Assembly: GCA_001839685.1 (NCBI GenBank)
Contig: MLAK01000217.1
Span: forward strand, 190,418-249,497
DNA from: Tritrichomonas foetus
Lineage: Eukaryota; Parabasalia; Tritrichomonadida; Tritrichomonadidae
Direction: 5' to 3'
Length of the DNA: 59,080 bases
The notes below the pieces were generated by a model. The model worked only from the letters and a program-made list of their open reading frames with translations, was not told where the DNA came from and did no database searches. Positions within the stretch are counted from its first letter, which is position 1. Every line of letters begins with the position of its first letter. This document shows, one piece after another, positions 38,421 through 46,944 of the stretch. Both the position numbers and the translations under genes were made by a program.

Positions 38421-39344
38421 TTAAGTAAAATCATCATCAGTTTTACACATATTTCTAATCACGGATGGAATGTTATTAAAGTACGGATGCTTTAATGCCT
38501 CTTTCGCATTAATTCTTTTGGTGGGATCGATTTCCAACATTTTCTCAAGCAGGTCAACCAAGCACTCATCGTCGGTATTTAGTACTTTAGAAAGGTCGTT
38601 TGGCTCATATTGGGGCAATTCAATTTTCCCCTGCTGGAAATCATAAAATTCGTCCAAAACTTCTTTCTTAGGTGTTCCCAGCATTCCAAATATTTTATGA
38701 ATCATGTCTAAGTCGGAATCTCCCTTAAAAATTGCCGTTCCTCGTGCCATCTCGGCAATCACACAACCAGCGCTCCAAATATCAATTGAAATGTCATAGA
38801 AAGGATTGTGTAAAAGTAATTCAGGCGGCCGATACCACAAAGTTATCACTCCTTCTGTGAATTCTCGCATTGGTATTGTAAAAAACCTTGAAAGGCCAAA
38901 ATCACATAGTTTCATATGGCCGCGCTTATCAATAAGCAAATTTTCTGGTTTGATGTCGCGATGGATGACTCGATGGATATGCAAATAGTATATTCCGGAA
39001 AGTAGCTGATATGCATAGGATCGAACTAGTTCTGGCTTTAATGGCTGTTGGTATTTTTTGAGGAGCTTTCGCAAATCGAATTCGAGATATTCGAAAATGA
39101 GGACAAGCGAATCTTCTTTTACTGAAACGTCTCTTAACGAAACAATATTGAAATGGTTAATTGAACGTAAAATTGTGAGTTCTCGAAGCGTTGTTTGAGA
39201 AATTCCTTCATCTTCTTGATCAAGACGCATAACTTTCATCGCCACGTGAGTGTTTGTTGTAAGATCGAGTGCTTTATAAACTATTCCATATGTCCCTTCT
39301 CCTAGTTTATCTTGTTTTTGATAATTTGTTAGTTCCGCTTTCAT
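38421..39344 (-). CDS. Cyclin-dependent kinase (CDK1/2-like)
   Basis: I start at ATG 39344 ('MKAELTNYQKQDKLGEGTYG'), because the longer frame opens at TTG inside the neighbouring Rab gene. The 307 residues are one kinase domain of CDK length. 'KLGEGTYGIVYKA' is the glycine loop, and 'ISQTTLRELTIL' stands in place of the PSTAIRE helix. 'HRDIKPENLLI', 'LCDFGLSRFF' and the T-loop 'TEGVITLWYRPPELLL' follow, with the activating Thr/Ser position occupied by Thr. 'DIWSAGCVIAEM' is standard. Cyclin-dependent cell-cycle or transcription roles are possible, and the variant PSTAIRE prevents assigning a subtype. It is divergent from the Rab gene, 46 bp away. Confidence 0.93.
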   Translation of the reverse strand: MKAELTNYQKQDKLGEGTYGIVYKALDLTTNTHVAMKVMRLDQEDEGISQTTLRELTILRSINHFNIVSLRDVSVKEDSLVLIFEYLEFDLRKLLKKYQQPLKPELVRSYAYQLLSGIYYLHIHRVIHRDIKPENLLIDKRGHMKLCDFGLSRFFTIPMREFTEGVITLWYRPPELLLHNPFYDISIDIWSAGCVIAEMARGTAIFKGDSDLDMIHKIFGMLGTPKKEVLDEFYDFQQGKIELPQYEPNDLSKVLNTDDECLVDLLEKMLEIDPTKRINAKEALKHPYFNNIPSVIRNMCKTDDDFT

Positions 39345-39390
39345 TTCTTTTGTTGGCCGTTTATTAATAGATACCAAATTTCGATTCAAA
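39345..39390. promoter_or_regulatory. 46-bp shared divergent promoter of CDK and Rab genes
   Basis: Only 46 bp separate the CDK ATG (39344, minus) from the Rab ATG (39391, plus). The gap contains TTGGCCGTTTATTA (39354-39367), combining the TTGGCC and CCGTTTA words seen at other starts. Both leaders must be very short. Confidence 0.55.
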
Positions 39391-40011
39391 ATGACCACCA
39401 CCGCCAACAATACTTATAAGATTGTTGTTGTAGGAGCCACTTGTGTCGGAAAGACGGCTATTGTTGGGAGGCTTGTTGATAAAGTCTTCAACCAAGAAAT
39501 AGAAACAACCATCGGTGTCGAATTTCGAACTTATCCAGTTTTAATAGGCGACAAGGAAGTCAAGCTAAACATATGGGATACCGCAGGCCAAGAGAAATTC
39601 AAATCCGTTTCAAAAGCTTACTTTAGAAACGCAGTTGGTGCTGTTTTAGTATTTTCTTTAACCGATCGAAAATCATTCGAAGCGCTCGACGACTGGCTCA
39701 ACGATCTCCAATCATTATGTATACCTAACGCAGTCATTCTACTTGTCGGAAATAAAGTAGATTTGAAAGATGATAGAGTTATTTCAAACGAGGAAGCAAA
39801 TATGTTTGCATCTCGCCATAACCTCGATTATTATGAAACGTCGGCTCTTGAGGCAACCAACATTGAGGATTCTTTCGTCAGACTAGCGTCATCAATTAAT
39901 GAAAAAGTGACCAACGGTGAAATTCAAGGAGCTTTTCAAGCAGCAGCACCACCAGTAGTATTGAATGCTGCACCGGCACCTCAACAACATCAAGGTGGAT
40001 GTGGTTGCTAA
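39391..40011 (+). CDS. Rab-family small GTPase, Rab4/Rab2-like
   Basis: A 206-residue protein. G1 is 'GATCVGKT', switch I contains 'TIGVEF', G3 'WDTAGQEKF', G4 'GNKVDL' and G5 'ETSA'. The C-terminus 'GGCGC' carries two cysteines for geranylgeranylation, giving membrane attachment. 'EKFKSVSKAYFRNAVGAVLVF' and 'TIGVEFR' place it near Rab2/4/14, that is recycling endosome or Golgi traffic; trichomonads have dozens of Rabs, so the subtype is tentative. An Ala/Pro/Gln-rich linker precedes the Cys motif. Confidence 0.94.
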   Translation: MTTTANNTYKIVVVGATCVGKTAIVGRLVDKVFNQEIETTIGVEFRTYPVLIGDKEVKLNIWDTAGQEKFKSVSKAYFRNAVGAVLVFSLTDRKSFEALDDWLNDLQSLCIPNAVILLVGNKVDLKDDRVISNEEANMFASRHNLDYYETSALEATNIEDSFVRLASSINEKVTNGEIQGAFQAAAPPVVLNAAPAPQQHQGGCGC

Positions 40012-40614
40012 ATAATTATCTTTCTTTTTTTTTTCTCCTATTAAAATATTGTGTACATCGTGTAATATGACTTACCATCCTACTGTACTCTTTCCCTTGA
40101 CATTTGATGTAAAAATTCCATTTGATCAGGATAATTTATTTCATAATTTTTTTCATCATTATACTTTTTGTCTATGGGTGCGGCTTAGGGACACTTTTAT
40201 GTACAAAAAATGTCCGTACGTAGCATCTGTCATTTTTTTCATCTATTTTCGAAAAACAATTCATTTTTAACTTTCGAATTTCCAATTTTGAAACAAAGTT
40301 GAAATAAGATTTACTTTCTTATCTTTTTTTCATATTCCAATATTTAGATTACATCGAATTTGATAGATGTTTAACTTTCAAGTATTCCATTTAAAATATT
40401 GGAAAATATTTCTACTTTGTTCGATCCAATCTGGAAAAACAATCATTTTTGACTTTCTAAAATATCTTTTCGAAAAACAATCCTCATATGAATTTGATGA
40501 TATGTGAACTTTCTGATAAGTTGAAAAGAAAATATCAACAAAGACACAAAAACAAGATATTATAAAAAAGTCGTGATTATTAATATCCTTTTATTTAAAT
40601 TACATTGTGAATTT
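40012..40614. repeat. Convergent spacer with three short imperfect repeats
   Basis: The motif GAAAAACAAT followed by TCATTTTTRACTTTC recurs at 40251 and 40434, with a diverged third copy at 40482 (GAAAAACAATCC...). The spacing is about 180 then 48 bp. No gene is seen; a plus-strand frame at 40049-40270 is unsupported. Confidence 0.4.
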
Positions 40615-41625
40615 TTAAATTCTCATTTTAGAACTTGATCTAGACTTTTTTTTAGAGCTTGAAGAAGAAGAACTATCAGAAGAGCTACTTGAAGAACTTA
40701 GGTTCATGTTTGAGCTGGAATCATCTTTCGCACATTGTTTCTGAAGAGATTTCAATTTCGGCTCAATTAATTTCGCTGCTTCTTTCATTCCGAGATCAAT
40801 GAAAGTATCATAAGCTCTTTGATACATTTCAACTGCAGTTTTTGGATCACCTCCTGACTCAGCACAATCACCCATTTCAATGAATAGAGAAGCAGTCTGT
40901 TCAGTAGTTTTCCCTTTATTTGCAGCATCCAAATCTTCGTAAGCGTGCTCATATAACGTAAAAGCATCTGCATACTTTTGACGACGAACTTTGATTTTCG
41001 CTTTTATCATGTTCATTCGGTAACGAAGCATTTGATCTTCAGCTTCATAATCTTCATATGGTTTGAATATATTTTCAGCATTTGTTAAATTTCTATTTGA
41101 TTCACTTTTAGTTTGGGGCTTTATTGTCACATATGCTTCTGCTAATTCAACAGATACTTCAAATTTCTGGTCATCTGTAACATCAATAGCTGTGCTGACT
41201 TCTTGCGCTTTCTGAAGGTGACGAATAGCACTTTCTGGTCGGTTTTGAGAATTATAAAATGATCCTAGCTGGACAAGAGCTTCAAATGTTTCGGGGGAAT
41301 CATCACCATAGGCAAGAGAGCAAATCGCTTTTTTCTGAACAAGAATATTAAAACGGTCATTGTCTTCAAGATCAAGATCTCGAAGTTTTGAATTAAACTC
41401 CTTTAATTTCTCTTGTGGGGAGCGTTTGTCAAGCGGAATATCTGGATTGTTTGAAAAGTAATTAATGGCAAAACTTTCTGGACTATCGCTTCTTTTTGTC
41501 GAACTTGCTGTTTTATTTGAAACGCGCGCTAAACGACGGCATGCATTATCCATTTCTTGTTGGTTCAGCTTTTTGGTTGGAATGCTGATAACATTTTCAT
41601 TTCGGGAGTGGTTTCGTGCTGACAT
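40615..41625 (-). CDS. TPR-like protein with Ser-rich tail, possibly TTC23-related
   Basis: A 336-residue protein from ATG 41625. Residues about 95-290 form paired helices of TPR type ('YGDDSPETFEALVQLGSFYNSQNRPESAIRHLQKAQEV', 'YADAFTLYEHAYEDLDAA', 'SLFIEMGDCAESGGDPKTAVEMYQRAYDTFIDLG'). The 'YG..SPE...AL..LG..Y' unit recalls TTC23, a ciliary protein, but the resemblance is weak. The C-terminal 35 residues are a Ser run with Lys ('SSSSSSSKKKSRSSSKMRI'). No membrane segment. It is likely a scaffold. Confidence 0.7.
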   Translation of the reverse strand: MSARNHSRNENVISIPTKKLNQQEMDNACRRLARVSNKTASSTKRSDSPESFAINYFSNNPDIPLDKRSPQEKLKEFNSKLRDLDLEDNDRFNILVQKKAICSLAYGDDSPETFEALVQLGSFYNSQNRPESAIRHLQKAQEVSTAIDVTDDQKFEVSVELAEAYVTIKPQTKSESNRNLTNAENIFKPYEDYEAEDQMLRYRMNMIKAKIKVRRQKYADAFTLYEHAYEDLDAANKGKTTEQTASLFIEMGDCAESGGDPKTAVEMYQRAYDTFIDLGMKEAAKLIEPKLKSLQKQCAKDDSSSNMNLSSSSSSSDSSSSSSSKKKSRSSSKMRI

Positions 41626-41994
41626 TGATTTGAAAGATAAACGTAAGTTTTGTAATCCATTGTAAAAGTTAAACTTTTTGATATCATATTAATCATCCCA
41701 AAATGTAGTACCTATTCTCTGGAAAAGCATCGGAATTATCCACCATGCGAATATATTATTTCACTATTCATCTCCTATTGTTTCTACGATTTCTAACCTA
41801 TTAATGGAGCTTCAATCTTGATTACCAAGCATTATTCAATCATGGCTCAACGTAAAAAATCACCACCGCCATTCAGCCGCCAAGCTCCAGAAATGAAAAG
41901 CAAAATCTGATTAAATAAAATTAAACAAGAAGAAAATATGTGAAAGAAAGAAAACGAGAGAGAATGAATAAAATCAACCAAAAAAGAGTTTGGT
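41626..41994. other. AT-rich spacer, no gene seen
   Basis: The spacer lies between the TPR gene start and the RACK1 3' end. I see no coding or RNA-gene signal. Confidence 0.5.
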
Positions 41995-43020
41995 TTACTC
42001 GGAGCGAACCTCCCACACGCGGATTTCACCGTTGTTGTAACCGGCGTAGAGAACTGTTCCGTCTTCTGCCCATGTGATTGATGTGCAGTCTGGTGTTCTT
42101 CCCTTTGATTTTTCGGAGAGGGCTGGGAAGTTTGGTTGGACAAGGTCGATTTGCTTCTTTTCTTGGATATCCCAAACGGCGATGCCTTCGTATGTGGCGG
42201 CGCAGATCCATGCGCGTGTTGGGCATGTTGTCAAAGCGCTGACTGAAGCTGGGGCTGTGAAGCTGAGGATTTGTTGTCCGGATGTGACTGAGAACATCTT
42301 GACTTTGTGGTCTGAGCCACCTGTGACGAGCCATTGGCCNTCTGGTGTGAAGGAGACNNCAAGGACGCGTCCGTTGTGGGCTGGAAGGTCGAACAATTGA
42401 TCGCATTTGTCACCGATTGACCAAACCTTGACATGGCCGTCCCAGAAACCGACAGCGATGTTGAGTGGGGAGAGTTCGTTTTCCATTGGGGCGCAGGCGA
42501 CGGATGTGGCCCAGGCGTCGTTGTTGCCGAGGATGACCTTNCATTCACCAAGGATGTTCCAAAGGCGGACTGTCTTATCGCGGGAGCAGGAGATGATACG
42601 GCGGTTGCATGGGGAGAATGTGGCGGCGAGGACATCTTTTGTGTGGTCCTTGAAGAGGGTCTTTGTGGTACGTGTTTGGAGGTCCCAAAGACGGAGGGTC
42701 TTATCCCAGGATGATGTGAGAAGGTGGGAGCTGTCGGATGTGAAGCAAACATCGGAGACGAAGTGGTTGTGGCCACAGAGTCTGGTGTATTCAACGGCCC
42801 AGGCATCTTGTTGCTTTGGAAGCTTCCAGACAAGAGCGGTGTTATCTCTTGAACCTGAAACGAGTTCTGTGTGCTCGTTGTTGACTTGGATGGATGTGAT
42901 GGAAGCGTTGTGGCCCTTAAGGACGGCACGTTCGCGGAAGTGGGATGTTGATGTTTGTGTAACAACAGCTGTATCTTCAACAGCATTTGGATCTTGAGCG
43001 GCGACTTCTTCAGCTGACAT
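41995..43020 (-). CDS. RACK1: RACK1, WD40 ribosome-associated scaffold
   Basis: A 341-residue protein from ATG 43020, seven WD40 blades in order: 'LKGHNASITSIQVNNEHTELVSGSRDNTALVWKL', 'LCGHNHFVSDVCFTSDSSHLLTSSWDKTLRLWDL', 'FKDHTKDVLAATFSPCNRRIISCSRDKTVRLWNI', and so on. The GH and WD pairs and the RACK1-specific 'GHNHFVSDV' and 'SWDKTLRLWDL' wording identify it. RACK1 binds the 40S head and scaffolds signalling. Four ambiguous bases (42340, 42358, 42359, 42541) leave three unresolved codons. Strong codon bias and GC-richness, as in the ribosomal protein genes, mark high expression. Confidence 0.97.
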   Translation of the reverse strand: MSAEEVAAQDPNAVEDTAVVTQTSTSHFRERAVLKGHNASITSIQVNNEHTELVSGSRDNTALVWKLPKQQDAWAVEYTRLCGHNHFVSDVCFTSDSSHLLTSSWDKTLRLWDLQTRTTKTLFKDHTKDVLAATFSPCNRRIISCSRDKTVRLWNILGEXKVILGNNDAWATSVACAPMENELSPLNIAVGFWDGHVKVWSIGDKCDQLFDLPAHNGRVLXVSFTPXGQWLVTGGSDHKVKMFSVTSGQQILSFTAPASVSALTTCPTRAWICAATYEGIAVWDIQEKKQIDLVQPNFPALSEKSKGRTPDCTSITWAEDGTVLYAGYNNGEIRVWEVRSE

Positions 43021-43353
43021 GACTGATGATAAAAGGCCAAGACCTGTCTCTCAATTTTTCTTAGCAACCGTTTCTCTTGAAAAGTATATCGAAATCGAAT
43101 GTTCCAGAAATGTTATATAAAAAATTGATGCATCTAGGACCAAAATGATTTATTCATGAAATCGAGTAAACCAATGAAATCGACTACTCAGATCAATCGT
43201 CGAAAGCTACTCTCCTTGCGTAACTTTGGAATAAAGAAAAATAAAGCAAATTCACACGAAAAAAATATTGATGATCAATAATGGCAAGAAAATAATGTTG
43301 AAAAAACGATCAAAAAAACAAAAAATGGAATATACAGTAGAACTTGTGCCTGT
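43021..43353. promoter_or_regulatory. RACK1 promoter region
   Basis: On the minus strand TTGGCCTTTT (43031-43040) lies 10 bp before the RACK1 ATG, and AAACGGTT (43066-43073, complement of AACCGTTT) lies about 45 bp before it. No gene in the rest of the spacer toward the uS9 3' end. Confidence 0.5.
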
Positions 43354-43776
43354 TTAACGATATGACATCTGGCGGCGAACACGTGCACCTTGACCACCAA
43401 ACTTCTTTGGTTCCATACGACGTGGATCGGCAACAAGGAGTGTACGATCGTAGTCTAAGAGGAGTCTCTTGATTTCATCCTTGGCTTGTTCGTCGACATA
43501 TTTTTGATAGAAAGCAACGACAGCCTTGGCGACGGCTTGGCGGATGGCGTAAATTTGTGAAACGTGACCACCACCGTGAACACGGAGGCGGATATCGAGG
43601 TTCTTCATTCTATCTTCGCCGATAAGTTGGAGTGGTTCGAGGAGTTTAGCTTTGAGTGTTTGGCTGGCAACTTGATCGAGTGGTGTTCCATTAAGCTTGA
43701 TGAGACCTGTTCCTTCTTTGCAGAAAGCGACGGCTGTAGCAGTGCGTTTGCGACCGAAAACTTGCACACTCTTCAT
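43354..43776 (-). CDS. RPS16: 40S ribosomal protein S16 (uS9)
   Basis: A 140-residue protein, near the usual eukaryotic length, recognised throughout: '[27 protein letters not shown]', '[33 protein letters not shown]' and the conserved end '[28 protein letters not shown]'. The C-terminal Tyr-Arg tail reaches the P-site tRNA. Codon use is biased toward GC-ending codons, like RACK1 and uL14. The start is 6 bp after the TTGGCCTTT word. Confidence 0.98.
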   Translation of the reverse strand: MKSVQVFGRKRTATAVAFCKEGTGLIKLNGTPLDQVASQTLKAKLLEPLQLIGEDRMKNLDIRLRVHGGGHVSQIYAIRQAVAKAVVAFYQKYVDEQAKDEIKRLLLDYDRTLLVADPRRMEPKKFGGQGARVRRQMSYR

Positions 43777-44231
43777 ATTTCGAAAAGGCCAAAGCTATAT
43801 TGTCAAATTTTGAATAGCATTGTTCGATTTAATATAAGGTGAAAATTTACACCACTCATCATTGAATAATAAACGGTTGCCATATTTACATCATGTACAA
43901 CTCGTATTTCATCTTTCTTTTGGAACAAATCCAATAAATATAAAATTTTAAGAACTCATCATCCATATCACATATAATACTGGAATGATAAGAGTCAAAG
44001 AGAAAGATTTCCTTTCCTCATACAATTGGCATCCTTACTTTTATTACTGAGTGTGATCTAAACATATACATAAATATTCATAATTCTATATATATCTTCA
44101 GAAAAATTAAAAATAAAAATATGAGAATTTAAAAAAAAGCATTGTTTTCCTTTTTTATACATTCCGTTTATTGGATGTGTCAGAAATTAATATATATGAT
44201 ATTATGTGCTATAAAATTATGTATATTTTGT
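43777..44231. promoter_or_regulatory. uS9 promoter and upstream spacer
   Basis: On the minus strand TTTGGCCTTTT (43783-43793) lies directly before the uS9 ATG, and TAAACGG (43870-43876) lies 94 bp upstream, the complement of CCGTTTA. The remainder toward the UAS gene's 3' end is AT-rich, with no gene. Confidence 0.5.
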
Positions 44232-45659
44232 CTATGTATTCATATTCATATCAAAAACACCGTCCCACATTGTTTGGTTCTGGTTTTGGTCTAAAGGTGG
44301 CTTAGGGAATGGGTACTTTCCTGGAACTTGGTAAGGGACCTGGTTGAAGGATGGCATCTGACCGGGAATTGGCGGCATTGTCATTTGTTGTGCCATCTGC
44401 GGCATTTGTTGGCCTATTTGGCCAGACATCTGTTGGGACATCTGTGGTATCTGGTTCATTGCTGGAATCTGCTGATTAATCTGTGGGTTTAAGGTAGCAT
44501 TCAATTGCGAGTTAATTTGGGAGTTGATTTGATTGGTCATTGATGGTATCTGCTGCATTCCAGGAGGGGTGAGCTGCGCTCTCTGTGCTTGATTATACAT
44601 GTACATCATTGGCGGTTGCTGTAGAGCCATTTGCTGCATTTGATTCAGTTGTGCGAACTGCATATCAAAATTGGCAGCATCAACAGAAGGTAAATCATTT
44701 AATTTCATACGATAGAAATAGTCAGCTGGTGGTGAGAATGTTTTTATATGCGCACTTATTTGGTCACCGTCCTTCATTTTATGTTCAGCAAATGTTAGGT
44801 CATCTGTGACAAGATCGCTTTTATACGTAAATCGAATGTTTTCCATCTGCAGTTGATTGGCTTCACAGTAGGAGCGTAAAAATTGGCTGATCTTCTTTCC
44901 TTTGTGAACATGGTAAACAGAGGAGTTATTATCAACACCGAGAACTGTTATAGATATTTGTTCTGTTGATGTTCTGTCTTCCAAGTGGTGAACGTTAATA
45001 ACGGACCCGTTTCTGAGTCCGAATTGGGATGCAGTCATTTCGGGGGGAAGCTGGACGCCCTTGAAGAGGAAATAATACTGATCCATTTCAATATTTTGTT
45101 CCGAACAATATTTTTCAAAGGCGATTTGAAAAGGCGCCAATTTATTTACATATAAAACTCGATCTTCAAACTTGGAGCAAACAAACGTCACTCTAAGTTT
45201 TGTTCCGTATGCGAATGCGCTTTTCCTTTTCGCTTCCTGAAGTTCGTCAATCAGCGAGCTAAAAATGGATGTCGAGTTTGCAAATTTCGAAGAAAATTTC
45301 GAAAGCCAGGCGCTCAATTCTTCGAGAGTCATATCACCATAATAGATCGTAAGAAAATTTCCTGTTGATGGATCGAGAATTGCATAATATGGTGAAGATT
45401 CGAAATGATAAGTAGTTGTAAGCCAATTTCCGGATTTATCAGCACGAGAAAGTTGAAGGAAAGTGAAGTGACTTTTAACAAGATGTTTGAAATTTGGCTC
45501 AGTGAACATTTGGTTAAATTGTTTTCTATTGGTGAAATATAGTAAAACGAAATGGTGTTCATGGAAGGCCTTATCGCATGTTTGCATAATACGGAGAGAG
45601 GCAGGCGTATATTTTACGGGCTTCTTCGGCTTTGGGAGGATAGGGGAGTCAATTGACAT
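44232..45659 (-). CDS. UAS-domain protein with two SUMO-like domains and Gln/Met/Pro-rich tail
   Basis: A 475-residue protein from ATG 45659. Residues about 25-145 resemble the thioredoxin-like UAS domain of FAF1/UBXN7 proteins ('FVLLYFTNRKQFNQMF....HFTFLQLSRADKSG' and 'PYYAILDPSTG'), without a CxxC. Two ubiquitin/SUMO-like domains follow: about 155-232 ('VTFVCSKFEDRVLYVNKLAPFQIAFEKYCSEQNIEM...FLFKGVQLPPEMTASQFGLRNGSVINVHH') and about 236-312 ('ITVLGVDNNSSVYHVHKGKKISQFLRSYCEANQL' ... 'MKDGDQISAHI'), closer to Rad60/NFATC2IP SUMO-like domains than to ubiquitin. Neither ends in Gly-Gly, so they are not conjugated modifiers. The tail is Q/M/N/P-rich. UBX-type relatives are p97/Cdc48 adaptors; this role is an inference. 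Confidence 0.78.
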   Translation of the reverse strand: MSIDSPILPKPKKPVKYTPASLRIMQTCDKAFHEHHFVLLYFTNRKQFNQMFTEPNFKHLVKSHFTFLQLSRADKSGNWLTTTYHFESSPYYAILDPSTGNFLTIYYGDMTLEELSAWLSKFSSKFANSTSIFSSLIDELQEAKRKSAFAYGTKLRVTFVCSKFEDRVLYVNKLAPFQIAFEKYCSEQNIEMDQYYFLFKGVQLPPEMTASQFGLRNGSVINVHHLEDRTSTEQISITVLGVDNNSSVYHVHKGKKISQFLRSYCEANQLQMENIRFTYKSDLVTDDLTFAEHKMKDGDQISAHIKTFSPPADYFYRMKLNDLPSVDAANFDMQFAQLNQMQQMALQQPPMMYMYNQAQRAQLTPPGMQQIPSMTNQINSQINSQLNATLNPQINQQIPAMNQIPQMSQQMSGQIGQQMPQMAQQMTMPPIPGQMPSFNQVPYQVPGKYPFPKPPLDQNQNQTMWDGVFDMNMNT

Positions 45660-46944
45660 TTCAATGATTAAGAAATTGTGATAGTTTTGTCAATTTCAAT
45701 ACAAATATTAATTAAATTCTGAAAAAAAGGCGGCGTTTATATTTTGGAAGACTCTGATGACACTTTTTTACTGCCTATTGAATTTATAAAACAATTGAGA
45801 ACGACCACATCTTCAAGGTGGCTTGAAAAGACTTTTTATAATCGAAATATTGTTTACCAAATAAGAACCAAGCTATAATAAATCTATCTAGATTTTTACT
45901 ATATTAACAGTTGAAAAGATTGCCTTAAAAAGTGATTTTTTTAAAATTTGAAAACTTTTCGGATTTTTCAGAAAATCGAGAACAAATTTACAGCATTCGT
46001 TTTAGCAAATATTTTAAATTTAGTGATAACGTCATGTGGTCTCCCATCATGTTAGTAATATTGTCCAATTGGCTCTTATTGAACTAAATAATATTTGTGA
46101 TTTTTGTCATGAGTGGGTTTATTGAAAGAAAAAGGGCTGAACAGTTTTAACACCACATTTCCTCAGTATATCTTTATTTTTTGATGAATATACCGAGCAT
46201 TGAGAAAAAATCATCATCTTTTATTCAAAGAAGTGAATAAATTCTGACTTTTATTCACATATTTGCATTTCTATGTTATTGTTTAGAACTATCCTATTCT
46301 AATTTCTATGAGGAAACATGTCTGAGATGAAAAATTCAATTTTTTTTTCTAATCATAAGTTTTTGCTTAAATGTTTATATATAATAAACAATGAATAAAT
46401 TTGATATATTGTAATAATAAGCAGTATTATTTGTAATCTCTCTACATTATAAATAATGTAATTCATGATTATCATCTTGAAATACAAATGTTTTTTATCC
46501 AGCACAATGAAAAAGTAAATGAGCTGATTCATGATTTTCATTTCGAATTATTTGTAAATTGATTTGTTAATTACACTTTATTCTTTTGAAACTATCTATG
46601 CTAAGGTTTAAATATCATAAAGGGTGATCGAAAATGAGCTTATCAAATATATTGTGTTGATGATGATCACCTATAGTAGATCTAAATTATTATGATGAGT
46701 TTTCATATCTTTTTAAAATTTATATTTTCACTTTATTAAGAATAATCACTAATATTCTAATTCATCAAAATTGCTTTTTATTTAACCAATAATATTTGAT
46801 GTTCTGACTCTCATACATAAATATTATATTATTGAACCAATGTGGCATTGATCACGTCAGATGAATGAATGCAATCAGTGAGCTCCTCAAATGCTCACTT
46901 CACTTTGATAAACTATTCAAAAAGTTACAAGAGCAAAATTATAC
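45660..46944. other. Long AT-rich spacer with one coding relic
   Basis: The divergent gap between the UAS-domain gene (minus) and the FKBP-like gene (plus) contains GGCGGCGTTTATA at 45730, related to the CCGTTTA word. A coding relic occupies about 45730-46240 (separate entry). The rest has no supported feature; a minus frame at 46353-46541 is low-complexity. Confidence 0.45.
45730..46240 (+). pseudogene. Coding relic, function unknown
   Basis: Plus-strand frames show coding-like texture broken by stops: 'GGVYILEDSDDTFLLPIEF', 'RTTTSSRWLEKTFYNRNI', then, at about 46025-46235, 'RHVVSHHVSNIVQLALIELN', 'NICDFCHEWVY', a stop, and 'TVLTPHFLSISLFFDEYTEH'. I count several in-frame stops and at least one frame change. 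No family recognised. Confidence 0.35.

Noticed and set aside
42026..43067. Several long ORFs overlapping RACK1 in other frames
   Set aside because: Shadows produced by the GC-richer, biased codons of RACK1.
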